Positions 44,552-52,575 of a stretch of DNA of 64,000 nucleotides are shown one piece after another. The DNA is from Actibacterium mucosum KCTC 23349 (GTDB taxonomy: Bacteria; Pseudomonadota; Alphaproteobacteria; Rhodobacterales; Rhodobacteraceae): contig NZ_JFKE01000002.1 in assembly GCF_000647975.1 (NCBI RefSeq), positions 372,001 through 436,000 of the forward strand. Reading direction: 5' to 3'. Both the position numbers and the translations under genes were made by a program. The notes beneath the pieces were generated by a model. That model made no database searches. It saw only the letters and a program-made list of their open reading frames with translations, and was not told the origin of the DNA. Position 1 is the first letter of the stretch; every line of letters starts with the position of its first letter.

Positions 44552-44842
44552 ATGGAAGATGAACACGAAGAATTCTGTCAGCTGCTTGCATGCTCTCTGG
44601 TTCCAGGCGATTGGGAAGCGTTCGATTTCGATACCCTGGAGCAGCTCGCTCACGGTTTTCGCGCGTCTCAGCGCCGCGAGCTGCGTAGGTATTCTTCTGC
44701 AAAACGTTACTACCAGTCTCATTTAGTAAACAAAAGCGCAGAAAGCATTAAGCTAGCTATTTCCGAACTGGATCCGGGTGGGTTGACCGCAAATCTGCCC
44801 CCAGATGAATTAAAGGCTTTTTTAGACAAGAACTTGCGGTAG
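44552..44842 (+). CDS. Hypothetical protein, island, 96 residues
   Basis: A small, probably all-helical protein (EFCQLLACSLVPGDWEAFDFD, then ASQRRELRRY). No family recognised, no signal peptide. The ribosome site is weak (AGGAT well upstream). The codon use is more even than random, so I keep it as a likely gene, perhaps an orphan immunity or a remnant. Confidence 0.45.
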   Translation: MEDEHEEFCQLLACSLVPGDWEAFDFDTLEQLAHGFRASQRRELRRYSSAKRYYQSHLVNKSAESIKLAISELDPGGLTANLPPDELKAFLDKNLR

Positions 44843-44965
44843 CCGCCTTTAGCGGAAGCTGGCAACTCCCGTTGGGGCTTTATAAGGGCCCTTGTCACGG
44901 GGTGCAACGAAACGAAAAATAACTTCGGTTGAGAAAACCAACTCCGACACACCAAAGTTTTTACT

Positions 44966-45202
44966 TTAGCCGCTCATCGGCAACCAAACCTCCGGCACCA
45001 AAGCCCGCTCTCTCCGGTGATCCAGCGTCTGGCCCAGAGTCCCGATCAACACGTCGTGAACAGAATACTCCGGCACCCCCATAGCCGTCAGGCGCGCAAT
45101 GGATGTTGATGGCGACGAGGTGTGCAGCGTCGACAGAACCAGACGCCCAGCCAACGCCGCGCGGCGGCCATCTCTACATTCTGCAGGACCTTTATTTATC
45201 AA
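44966..45202 (-). pseudogene. Remnant of a type II secretion/pilus ATPase (GspE/PilB)
   Basis: The 78 codons read ALAGRLVLSTLHTSSP followed by IARLTAMGVPEYSVHDVL, a clear match to the region just after Walker B in GspE/PilB ATPases (GHLVLSTLHTNDA). Walker A, the His box and the zinc tetracysteine are missing, and no other secretion gene is near, so this is a broken fragment left by rearrangement. Its base composition is GC-rich, unlike the surrounding island genes. Confidence 0.65.
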
Positions 45203-45273
45203 AATGAGTGGCGTAGAAGGTGAGGATGTAGATTAGGGAAAATAGGTGAAGGAAGTGAAACCTAGAGCTGTCA

Positions 45274-45591
45274 ATGAATACTAAGAACGCGTTGCAAGGT
45301 TCGAAAGAAACGCTTGGCGATCTGCCTAAAAACACGACCTGTATTGTTTGTGAGCATGTTTTTTCCAGATCGAGGCCGGTGCTCTTTATCGCTAGGGAAG
45401 AAGGGTTCCCAATCGAGTTCATGTGTGGGAAAAAAGACCATTTCGGGGCGGACTCTGGAAAAGTCATTGGTTTGGGCCATTTGTTGGAATGGGATAATTC
45501 CTTGTCCGTGTTGAATGTCCCCCGGAATGGCACCGTTCTTGAAAGGCGCGATGGAAACGACGCATGGCAGGTCCAATCGAGCATGGGCTGA
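45274..45591 (+). CDS. Hypothetical protein, island, 105 residues
   Basis: A soluble protein with CIVCEHVFSRSRPVLFIA near the start and a later FMCGKKDHFG; the CxxC and the third Cys might bind zinc. It ends in a short beta-rich segment (NGTVLERRDGNDAWQV). Family not recognised by eye; the layout resembles small immunity-type proteins found beside polymorphic toxins. No convincing ribosome site. Confidence 0.5.
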   Translation: MNTKNALQGSKETLGDLPKNTTCIVCEHVFSRSRPVLFIAREEGFPIEFMCGKKDHFGADSGKVIGLGHLLEWDNSLSVLNVPRNGTVLERRDGNDAWQVQSSMG

Positions 45592-45726
45592 AATTAGCTA
45601 CCGTGTGATATGGTGGGCATTTGAAGCTTCCTCACCAATAGAACCGAGCAGCGACTGGCCTATCCGCATGCCAATCTCTGCAATGCGGGCGGTACCCTTG
45701 TACGAGATAGAGACACTGGGTACCTT

Positions 45727-46170
45727 GTGGACACGGGTACGGATATTGCCGAAGAGGATCGAAGACCCGTGAAAAATTTTGATTTTGACGCTCAAGCAAA
45801 GCGTCTTGAAAAGGTGGGGCCTGATTTTCCTTTGGAAGACCTCGGCCGCGCCTTGTCAAGGAAAAGAACAATCGCTGGTGTCGTCATGCCCTATACCCTT
45901 GAAGAGCTTAGGCCCAGCTATTGGGTGATGGCGAAATTTTTTACTGAAAACGGCCTTACCACCCGGGTTTTGGCAGAGAAGATTGAAGATGTTGATGAGA
46001 CATTTGTTGTACGTGTTGGTGATTTAACGACGCGCGGACATAAGCTCTTTGCGACGGGATATCAGAACTGGCTGGATGCGCTTGCCCGGCGGACCCCAGA
46101 AAAGCGAGCGCAATTTCTTGAAGCAGAAGACACCAAAATTATGGAAAAGCTTATTCAAGATGGCCATTGA
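45727..46170 (+). CDS. Hypothetical protein, island, 147 residues
   Basis: A soluble helical protein (FDFDAQAKRLEKVGPDF, then VMPYTLEELRPSYW). No family recognised. The first start is GTG 45727, but the same frame is open back to about 45625 and includes LAYPHANL, which resembles the LAYPHPNI segment of the Rhs copies downstream. The true 5' end may therefore have been a larger toxin gene. Confidence in the start is low. Confidence 0.45.
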   Translation: MDTGTDIAEEDRRPVKNFDFDAQAKRLEKVGPDFPLEDLGRALSRKRTIAGVVMPYTLEELRPSYWVMAKFFTENGLTTRVLAEKIEDVDETFVVRVGDLTTRGHKLFATGYQNWLDALARRTPEKRAQFLEAEDTKIMEKLIQDGH

Positions 46171-46362
46171 ACGGGTGCACATTCGGGGGCAAAAACAGTG
46201 GCCATCCGTTTGTTTAAATCTATCTTTGGATCATAGCATATGATGAAAACCGGATCATAAATCGGAAAACTGTTCGGCACGACTGTTGCAAAATCGACAA
46301 AACAATGATCGAAGTTCATCAGATGAACCTGCATTGGATGATCAATAAAGAGGTGCAGTGCG

Positions 46363-46809
46363 ATGACTGCGGAAGATTGCTTAGAAATACCAGTTAAACT
46401 TCAATGTCTGAACGGCTGGCCACCGGTTTCAAATGAATATCTTTGGTTCAAGGTTCTCGGAGAAGGATTGTTTGTTAAGTCTTATCCTTTCTTTGTGAAG
46501 GGATTGTCGTTTGGCGATGTTCTGTTTGATACGCGAGAAGAAAAAAATGACGTTCTTGACGTTGAGTGGAAAGATAAGTCAGGAAATTCAACAATATGGA
46601 TGGCTTGCCGAAGTCAAGATGATTTTGATGAGCTGTACGATTGTTTAAGAGAACAATTCAATGTGGAAGGGTTGGCTGAGTTCAACCTACTTTCGGTTTG
46701 CTTGATGGAGTGGCAGGCACTGAAAGAACTTGATGAAGCCGTTGAAGGCTTGGGTAATTCGATCAGTTTCGAAATTGCATACCCGTCGTTAAGGCATGAG
46801 GAGGTGTAG
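46363..46809 (+). CDS. DUF4265 domain protein
   Basis: A 148-residue protein. IPVKLQCLNGWPPVSNEYLWFKVLG and FFVKGLSFGDVL match the DUF4265 pattern (short beta strands around a WPP motif). DUF4265 proteins are of unproven function and often occur as small accessory genes near toxins or secreted nucleases, so an immunity role is plausible. A good GAGGTG ribosome site precedes the ATG, and the next gene starts two bases after the stop with its own GAGG inside the end of this gene. Confidence 0.65.
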   Translation: MTAEDCLEIPVKLQCLNGWPPVSNEYLWFKVLGEGLFVKSYPFFVKGLSFGDVLFDTREEKNDVLDVEWKDKSGNSTIWMACRSQDDFDELYDCLREQFNVEGLAEFNLLSVCLMEWQALKELDEAVEGLGNSISFEIAYPSLRHEEV

Positions 46810-46811
46810 TT

Positions 46812-47153
46812 GTGATTAACCGAAAGAACCACCCGCTTCGGGTCGCCCATAACCTTGATCGCCTGGAACAGGCATTGATTGGTTGCACAGATGTTTCGGT
46901 TGAAGAATTCCGAGCTAGAGTGAATAACGTTTTAGGGTTCGGAGATGTTTACTGGGAATATGGGCCTGACTTTGAAGGAAAGAAGATGGCCTTTTCAGTT
47001 TCCCTTGAGAATGGAGATGAGGTGATCGCTAGTCTATCTCGAAAATTCGGATTTCCAACTTCATCGAAGGAAACAAACTTTCGAATTGGTATCCCGCCTA
47101 GAAGGTGGGAGGGGGATTTCATTCTCATTGGTGAGACTGGAGAGCGCATTTAA
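46812..47153 (+). CDS. Hypothetical protein coupled to the DUF4265 gene, 113 residues
   Basis: Starts at GTG 46812 behind GAGG, almost touching the DUF4265 stop, so the two are co-translated. The protein is soluble and mixed alpha/beta (VNNVLGFGDVYWEYGPDFEG, then FRIGIPPRRWEGDFILIGE). No family recognised. The pair looks like one functional unit; the partner arrangement would fit a two-gene immunity or a toxin-immunity relic. Confidence 0.55.
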   Translation: MINRKNHPLRVAHNLDRLEQALIGCTDVSVEEFRARVNNVLGFGDVYWEYGPDFEGKKMAFSVSLENGDEVIASLSRKFGFPTSSKETNFRIGIPPRRWEGDFILIGETGERI

Positions 47154-47171
47154 GTAAGCGCAAGTACTTGG

Positions 47172-47420
47172 ATGTTCTCCTTTAACGGGAGCAATTTTCT
47201 GTCAGTATTTTTGAATGAGAGCGTTCGGACGGCCTATGAAGAGTACGCTATCCGTGTCTTTATGGTAGGTGAGCTTGGTGAACAAAATTTTGGTCGGATC
47301 ACCGTTTCGCCGGTAGCTTTAATGGACCCAAGAAAAACCTACTTCGGCAAAAGCCTGTTGCGAGAAAAATTCGCAAGTCTCTTCCCCGGATGTGAGTACT
47401 GGAGCGAGTTCTTAAAGTAG
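47172..47420 (+). CDS. Hypothetical protein, island, 82 residues
   Basis: A short frame 18 bases after the previous gene: MFSFNGSNFLSVFLNESVRT, later FGRITVSPVALMDPRKTYFG. No signal or family seen. The weak ribosome site and small size leave it doubtful, but its composition matches its neighbours and it is in line with them. Confidence 0.4.
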   Translation: MFSFNGSNFLSVFLNESVRTAYEEYAIRVFMVGELGEQNFGRITVSPVALMDPRKTYFGKSLLREKFASLFPGCEYWSEFLK

Positions 47421-47572
47421 CGAATACTTTTTGGTCACCCACGTCGCCAACTAAAAATGACCATCGGGCAGCACGGCAAAAAGCGCTCTTACCCGTTTAT
47501 CCATAACGGTCTGACCGCCAGCTATGCCTAAGGCGCCGTCGGGCGTCTAGATCAACACTGCCCACCTGCGCC

Positions 47573-48037
47573 GCGCCGACGGCACGCGGCTGAAGAAGAT
47601 CGAGAAAACCGGGCAAGGGGCCGAGAACACCACGCTTTATGTCGGACCGCTGGAGATCCGCGATTACGGCACCGGCAATGAAAGCCTGCTGGCCTATCCG
47701 CATCCCAATATCCGGATGGTCGACGGTGTGCCTTCGGCGCTGCACAAAGACCAGCTGAACTCGGTCCGGATAATCACCAATGACAGCGGCGGCGCGGCGA
47801 AGGAGAGCGTCTATGAACCCTTCGGCGAGGCCACCGACTGGACCCTCGACCCGACCGAGGCATTGAAACCAAAGGCTTTATCGGCGAACGCTACGACGCC
47901 GACAGCGGCCTGTTCGGCGGGGCATTGGTCCCCGGGACCAATCCCTGATCCGCCTCAACCTCAACGCCCGCTACTATGACCCCAAACTCGGCCTCTTCAT
48001 CCAGCCGGACTGGCTCGAAGTGACCCGAAGCAAGTAA
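47573..48037 (+). pseudogene. Rhs (YD-repeat) 3'-end fragment, frameshifted
   Basis: Encodes the end of an Rhs core: GADGTRLKK-like start, LYVGPLEIRDYGTGNES, LLAYPHPNIRMVDG, HKDQLNSV. It is a near-identical direct repeat of 48682-49096. One base is missing near 47858 (GAGGCATTGAAA against GAAGCCATTGAAA), and about 35 extra bases follow near 47915, so the reading frame breaks; the final NARYYDPKLGLFIQPDWLEV is in another frame. No 5' part or toxin tip is present. It marks an earlier copy of the Rhs gene end. Confidence 0.8.
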
Positions 48038-48109
48038 AGAAATAGTCAACAATGGTGTAGACCAAGATGCAGATGACGATACACTTGGTCCCTGATCTCA
48101 AGAGTGAGT

Positions 48110-48499
48110 ATGATGCACACAAAACCCTTGTCTAGAGCAGTTCAGTTTGAAGTATATTATTGGCTGGCGATGAGCGGCATCGCCATTACTTTGATTGCCT
48201 TAGTGAGCAATGCAGAAACCAGAAACTCAGTAATCACTCGTGGGACACCAATTGCAACCTGGTACATTCGTCTGTTTTTGTGTGCACTAAGAGATCTGAG
48301 GAAAACATCATTTTCTTTTGCTACCGGTTTGCCCATTCTTATACTTATTTCCGTCGCGTTGAATCACGTTTTTCCACTTACCGCAGAGCAACTTAAACTT
48401 GCTTTGAACACTTTGCAAATCGGGTATGTATTGCTGGGCGCAAGTGGGTTTATTTTTTTGGCTTTCATCTTAGAAAAACTTGAAACTGAGAAAAACTAG
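48110..48499 (+). CDS. Hypothetical membrane protein, island, 129 residues
   Basis: Three hydrophobic segments are visible (YYWLAMSGIAITLIALV, FATGLPILILISVALN and IGYVLLGASGFIFLAFIL), with a Lys/Glu-rich end. It sits between the broken and intact Rhs copies, where an immunity gene for a lost membrane-active toxin would be expected. Start chosen at ATG 48110; GTG 48104 and ATG 48113 are in the same frame. No family recognised. Confidence 0.5.
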   Translation: MMHTKPLSRAVQFEVYYWLAMSGIAITLIALVSNAETRNSVITRGTPIATWYIRLFLCALRDLRKTSFSFATGLPILILISVALNHVFPLTAEQLKLALNTLQIGYVLLGASGFIFLAFILEKLETEKN

Positions 48500-48581
48500 T
48501 TAAGTTGTACCAGGTTTTTATAGATGGTATCAAAAAGCCGTTCTCACGCGAAGTACATCGGAAGATATCACCAACGGCAAC

Positions 48582-49892
48582 ATGACCACCGGGCTGCTCC
48601 TCGGCAAGGCCATGGCTTATGACGCCGAGAACCGGCCGCTGTCGGTGGATGACGGCACCAACGTAACCACCTATGTCTACGGCGCCGACGGCACGCGGCT
48701 GAAGAAAATCGAGAAAACCGGGCAAGGGGCCGAGAACACCACGCTCTATGTCGGCCCGCTGGAGATCCGCGATTACGGCACTGGCAATGAAAGCCTGCTG
48801 GCCTACCCCCATCCAAATATCCGGATGGTCGACGGTATGCCTTCGGCGCTGCACAAAGACCAGCTGAACTCGGTCCGGATGATCACCAATGACAGTGGCG
48901 GCGCGGCGAAGGAGAGCGTCTATAAACCCTTCGGCGAGGCCACCGACTGGACCCTCGATCCGTCCGAAGCCATTGAAACCAAGGGCTTTATCGGCGAACG
49001 CTACGACGCCGATGCCGGCCTGCAGTTCCTCAATGCCCGCTACTACGACCCCAAACTCGGCCTCTTCATCCAACCAGACTGGTTCGAAGTGACCGAGCCG
49101 GGGGTGGGGACGAATAGGTACAGCTACTCGTTCAATGATCCAATCAACCTGATGGATCCGAACGGGAATGTTACCGAAAGCGATGGGGCTGGACTCGCTG
49201 AAGACACCTATCACGATGAACCAGATGTTGGTGACCTGCCCGATAATTGGACTGCTTTGTCCAGTTCTGAGTTGGAGAAATTAGGGTTGGGAGGCGTAAA
49301 ATTTTCGGATAAAGGTACTGGCATAAAGTCTAGAATGTATAAAAATTCCGAAACGGGTGAGTATGTTCTTGGGTTTGCGGGTTCCCAAGATATCGGTGAC
49401 TGGATCATGAATGCATCGCATGGTGTCTACGGTACATCGCCTCAGCACGAACAAGCCGCCGCTCTTGTAGGTCAAGTGACAACGGCTCTTGGTGGAAAGA
49501 AATTGTCTTTGGTGGGGCATTCCTTAGGGGGAGGTTTGGCGGTAACCGGCGCGTTAAATAGCAACAATCCCTCTCTTGAGATTAAAGTCTATAATTCCGC
49601 CGGGGGTGCATCTAGTATTCACTCATCTTCTATGAGCAATACCGACCACTACGTTTCTTCAACAAGAACACTAGTCAGGCAAAGCGATAAAAGGGGCAGA
49701 ACCATATCAACCACTTTGGGGGATGTTATTGTAGACACGCTTAACATAACATTCAAGTTCGCAGGTTTGGCGTTTGATGGCGTTGGAACAACACACCTTG
49801 TCGTGATACCCAGCGCAATCGGCTTGTCATACAGAGAAACAATGATCCATAACCACGCAATCGGTGTGCTTCGTGGAGCGCTAACCCAATGA
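48582..49892 (+). CDS. Rhs-family C-terminal protein with lipase-like toxin domain
   Basis: A 436-residue product. Residues 1-195 are the final YD-repeat core, ending in NARYYDPKLGLFIQPDWFEV and NRYSYSFNDPINLMDPNG, where Rhs proteins switch to a variable toxin. Residues ~196-436 form a class 3 lipase-like domain: FAGSQDIGDW near 265, nucleophile Ser314 in LSLVGHSLGGGLA, a likely Asp at 381 or 385, and His425 in IHNHAIGVL. There is no N-terminal delivery part. In-frame homology extends back to about 48555 and a stop lies at 48501, so the gene is 5'-truncated and perhaps expressed only after recombination with a full Rhs gene. It overlaps the next gene by ATGA. Confidence 0.8.
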   Translation: MTTGLLLGKAMAYDAENRPLSVDDGTNVTTYVYGADGTRLKKIEKTGQGAENTTLYVGPLEIRDYGTGNESLLAYPHPNIRMVDGMPSALHKDQLNSVRMITNDSGGAAKESVYKPFGEATDWTLDPSEAIETKGFIGERYDADAGLQFLNARYYDPKLGLFIQPDWFEVTEPGVGTNRYSYSFNDPINLMDPNGNVTESDGAGLAEDTYHDEPDVGDLPDNWTALSSSELEKLGLGGVKFSDKGTGIKSRMYKNSETGEYVLGFAGSQDIGDWIMNASHGVYGTSPQHEQAAALVGQVTTALGGKKLSLVGHSLGGGLAVTGALNSNNPSLEIKVYNSAGGASSIHSSSMSNTDHYVSSTRTLVRQSDKRGRTISTTLGDVIVDTLNITFKFAGLAFDGVGTTHLVVIPSAIGLSYRETMIHNHAIGVLRGALTQ

Positions 49893-50302
49893 AATTTACA
49901 TCGAAGCGGTTTTATTATATTCTACTGACGGTGGTGGTCGCAGTAGTTTTGTTTTATGCTGGGACTCTTGTATTATTCTCAATTGTTAGCCCTAGATATT
50001 CTGCCGAACGTGAATTTTTCACTTTGGTTCCGCCGAACATGGATTCAACCAAAGTAGTCTACGACGCTCTTTCAGTTAGGGATGGATACACCTGCCGTAT
50101 CAGAGATCACTTTTATACATGTTATTTAAATGGGGCGAGAGTTGATATTTCCAAGGATGGGGCGCATATTTTTTTAAAGTATCCATACAAAAAATCGACT
50201 TTTTTGAAGCTTATTGCATCTGATGTTGCCAGTCCGGAAGAGTTGATTGTTTCTCTTTTAAAAAAACAAGGGTCTGCATTCACTTTGGAGAGGAGAGATT
50301 AG
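49889..50302 (+). CDS. Candidate immunity protein for the lipase toxin
   Basis: A 137-residue protein with one N-terminal membrane helix (YYILLTVVVAVVLFYAGTLV) and a likely periplasmic domain of ~100 residues with two cysteines (YTCRIRDHFYTCYLNG). Its start overlaps the toxin stop by four bases, the usual arrangement of toxin and immunity genes. Lipase effectors that attack membranes from the periplasm are normally blocked by periplasmic or membrane-anchored immunity proteins, so the topology fits. No family recognised; the role is inferred from position and shape. Confidence 0.65.
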   Translation: MKFTSKRFYYILLTVVVAVVLFYAGTLVLFSIVSPRYSAEREFFTLVPPNMDSTKVVYDALSVRDGYTCRIRDHFYTCYLNGARVDISKDGAHIFLKYPYKKSTFLKLIASDVASPEELIVSLLKKQGSAFTLERRD

Positions 50303-50459
50303 ATCCGTGCCTGAGTGGCTGCAGAATTTTGCGTCAGAATTGACCTTAGCCACGAGTTCCTTTCAGCTTGGTGCCGCAAGGTATTGCTAGGGTAACAGCA
50401 GTCGAAGTTGTAAGTTCGAGAAATTTGTTTGAGTTTGGTAGAACTCGTGCGATTTCAGC

Positions 50460-50560
50460 CCTACCTCCATCCCAATATCCGGATGGTCGATGGTGTGCCT
50501 TCTGCGTTGCGTCTCGACCAGCTGGCTTCGGCCTGTAAGATCACCAACAAAGTCAGCTAA
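50460..50560 (+). pseudogene. Short third Rhs fragment
   Basis: Translates in one frame as YLHPNIRMVDGVPSALRLDQ and then diverges before a stop, matching the same stretch of the other two copies (LLAYPHPNIRMVDGMPSALHKDQL). Only ~100 bases survive. It lies in the otherwise gene-free stretch 50303-50657 that closes the island at the tRNA. Confidence 0.7.
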
Positions 50561-50657
50561 GAACCGAACCCAGGCGGACAGTTTCATGGGCGTGGTGCTC
50601 CACTTTGTGTCGCACTTGCCTGTCCAACTCTTAAGTCATTGATCTAAATGGAAGTGG

Positions 50658-50744
50658 CGGAGAGACAGGGATTCGAACCCTGGGTCCCCGTGAAGGGACA
50701 ACGGTTTTCGAGACCGCCCCGTTCGACCACTCCGGCACCTCTCC
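50658..50744 (-). tRNA. tRNA-Ser (anticodon CGA)
   Basis: An 87-base class II tRNA on the minus strand: acceptor GGAGAGG pairs with the CTCTCC end, the anticodon loop CTCGAAA gives CGA, there is a long variable arm, and the T arm contains GGGTTCGAATCCC. CCA is encoded (50655-50657). Its 3' end faces the accessory island, the usual side for integration next to a tRNA. Confidence 0.94.
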
Positions 50745-50892
50745 GCAGCCAAGTGGTTTGTGAGGGCTGCATTTAGAGCCTTGGGCGCGGCTGCGCAAGC
50801 CGATAATTCACCATTTCGGCATGTGGTTGGAAATTCTTTACCCGCACCGTACTATCACGACCAGAGAAAGCTGTTTTCCGAAAGGGATGACG

Positions 50893-51714
50893 ATGCGCAC
50901 CAGTTTGTTTTCCGTTGCTTGCGTGGCTGGAATGTTGTGGGCGAATATTGCACATGCGGTTGGGGCGGGCGACGTATTGCAGGCGCTGCGGTTTTCCCAA
51001 ATTGCCGAGATTCTGGCCGAAGAGGGGCAGGGACACGGGCAATCCATTCAGGATCAGATGTTCCCTGGGCGTGGCGGGCCCAGCTGGGAAGGGGTGGTTG
51101 GTACCATCTATGACGCCGATCGGCTGCAAACCGAAATGCAGGACGCGCTTGCCGTTGAGCTGTCCGAAGAGGATATGGTCGCGATCATAGAGTTCTTCCA
51201 GGGTGAAACCGGCGCACAATTTGTTGTGCTTGAAGAAGAAGCGCGTCGCGCCATGATGGACGATGCCGCAGACGAAGCTGCCCGCGCCACTTACGCACAG
51301 ATGGCCGCAGACGAGGACCCGCGTGTCGATATCCTGCGCAAATTCATCGAGGTCAACAATCTGGTCGACCTGAATGTTGCAAACGCTTTGAACGCCAACT
51401 TTGCGTTTTACCGGGGCCTGGAAGAAGGGGGGGTGCCCTTGCAAATGGGCGAGGAAGACATGTTGCGCGAGGTCTGGTCGCAGGAAGCCGACATCCGTGC
51501 CGACACGACCGAGTGGGTCTTTTCCTATCTGGCCCTGGCCTATGCCCCGGCCAATGACGCGGACTTGCAAAGCTATATCGACTTTTCGCAAAGCCCCGCG
51601 GGACGCAGCCTGAACATTGCGCTTTTTGCGGGTTTTGATCGCAGTTTCAGCCGTGTATCGCGCGAAATGGGTTTTGCGGCGGCACGGTTTATGGACGCGG
51701 GTGAAGATATCTGA
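50893..51714 (+). CDS. Secreted DUF2059-family protein
   Basis: A 273-residue exported helical protein with a signal peptide (cleavage near NIAHAVGA, ~22) and a DUF2059-type core around the middle (MVAIIEFFQGETGAQFV), then a second related helical segment (LQSYIDFSQSPAGRSLN). DUF2059 function is not established. I use ATG 50893 because AAAGGG is six bases before it; the frame is open upstream to 50821. It lies between the tRNA-Ser and the ribosomal protein genes. Confidence 0.75.
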   Translation: MRTSLFSVACVAGMLWANIAHAVGAGDVLQALRFSQIAEILAEEGQGHGQSIQDQMFPGRGGPSWEGVVGTIYDADRLQTEMQDALAVELSEEDMVAIIEFFQGETGAQFVVLEEEARRAMMDDAADEAARATYAQMAADEDPRVDILRKFIEVNNLVDLNVANALNANFAFYRGLEEGGVPLQMGEEDMLREVWSQEADIRADTTEWVFSYLALAYAPANDADLQSYIDFSQSPAGRSLNIALFAGFDRSFSRVSREMGFAAARFMDAGEDI

Positions 51715-51766
51715 CCGCATGGCGGCAAGCGCATTGAAAAAGCCGCAAAGCTCGTGGCAATGCGGG

Positions 51767-51795
51767 TTGACTTTGAGCAGGTTTGCTCACATACA
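51767..51795 (+). promoter_or_regulatory. Candidate promoter of rplU-rpmA
   Basis: TTGACT and CATACA are separated by 17 bases, a good housekeeping sigma-factor arrangement, in the 207-base gap before rplU. A start near 51802 would give a leader of about 120 bases. Confidence 0.5.
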
Positions 51796-51921
51796 CCGCA
51801 TCTCTGCCACTGGGTAACCAAGGGCGGATTCTGTAATGACGGCCCGCAAGGGCGCGCTGTCCGAGGCATTTAACACCGCAAACGCGGGGCCACAGGATGC
51901 GGATGATAAAGGAAGATGACC

Positions 51922-52563
51922 ATGTTCGCGGTCCTCAAGACCGGTGGCAAGCAATACAAGGTACAGTCGGGCGACGTTCTGCGCGTCGAGAAACTGGCCG
52001 CTGATGCTGGCGAAACCGTACAATTCAACGAAATTCTGATGGTTGGTGGCACCGTGGGTACACCGATCGTTGCCGATGCAGGTGTTCAGGCCGAAGTGAT
52101 CGAACAGATCAAAGGCCCCAAGACGATCAACTTCGTCAAACGCCGCCGTAAGCACAGCTCGAAGCGCACCAAGGGCCACCGTCAACAGCTGACCCTGCTG
52201 CGTGTGACCGACATCCTGGAAAAGGGTGCCGACAAATCGGGTGTGAAGGCAGCAATCGGTGCCGCGTCGGCAGGCGCTGCTGTGGCAGCTGCTCCGGCCC
52301 CGAAAAAGGCCACCAAGAAAGCCGAACCCAAGGCCGAGGCTCCCGCAGCCGCCGCGCCCGAGGGTGGGGATGATTTGAAGAAACTGTCGGGTGTTGGTCC
52401 GGCGCTGGAAAAGAAACTGCTGGCAGCTGGCGTAACCACGTTTGCGCAGATCGCAGCCTGGACCGAGGCCGATATCGCCGAGTTCGACGAGAAACTGTCG
52501 TTCAAAGGCCGTATCGAGCGCGAGGGCTGGGTTGAGCAAGCCAAAGAGCTGGCCAAAGGCTAA
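51922..52563 (+). CDS. rplU: 50S ribosomal protein L21 with C-terminal extension
   Basis: A 213-residue protein, about twice the usual ~103. Residues 1-103 are standard L21 ([14 protein letters not shown], then [16 protein letters not shown]). An Ala/Lys/Pro-rich linker (~115-150) is followed by a helix-hairpin-helix-like tail ([20 protein letters not shown], ~152-213). Such extended L21 proteins are known in Rhodobacteraceae; the tail may bind rRNA or DNA. ATG 51922 is chosen over 51916 because GGAAG then has suitable spacing. rpmA follows 12 bases later. Confidence 0.94.
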   Translation: MFAVLKTGGKQYKVQSGDVLRVEKLAADAGETVQFNEILMVGGTVGTPIVADAGVQAEVIEQIKGPKTINFVKRRRKHSSKRTKGHRQQLTLLRVTDILEKGADKSGVKAAIGAASAGAAVAAAPAPKKATKKAEPKAEAPAAAAPEGGDDLKKLSGVGPALEKKLLAAGVTTFAQIAAWTEADIAEFDEKLSFKGRIEREGWVEQAKELAKG

Positions 52564-52575
52564 GGAGAGAGACAC

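Noticed and set aside
44843-44965. Structured RNA with paired CCGC/GCGG and AACTCCCGTTGGGG segments after the 96-residue gene
   Set aside because: The pairings are short and mutually exclusive, and no known RNA family is recognisable.
43851-50657. Prophage or integrative element
   Set aside because: No integrase, transposase, terminase or structural phage gene and no repeated attachment site seen; the content is Rhs fragments and small orphan genes.
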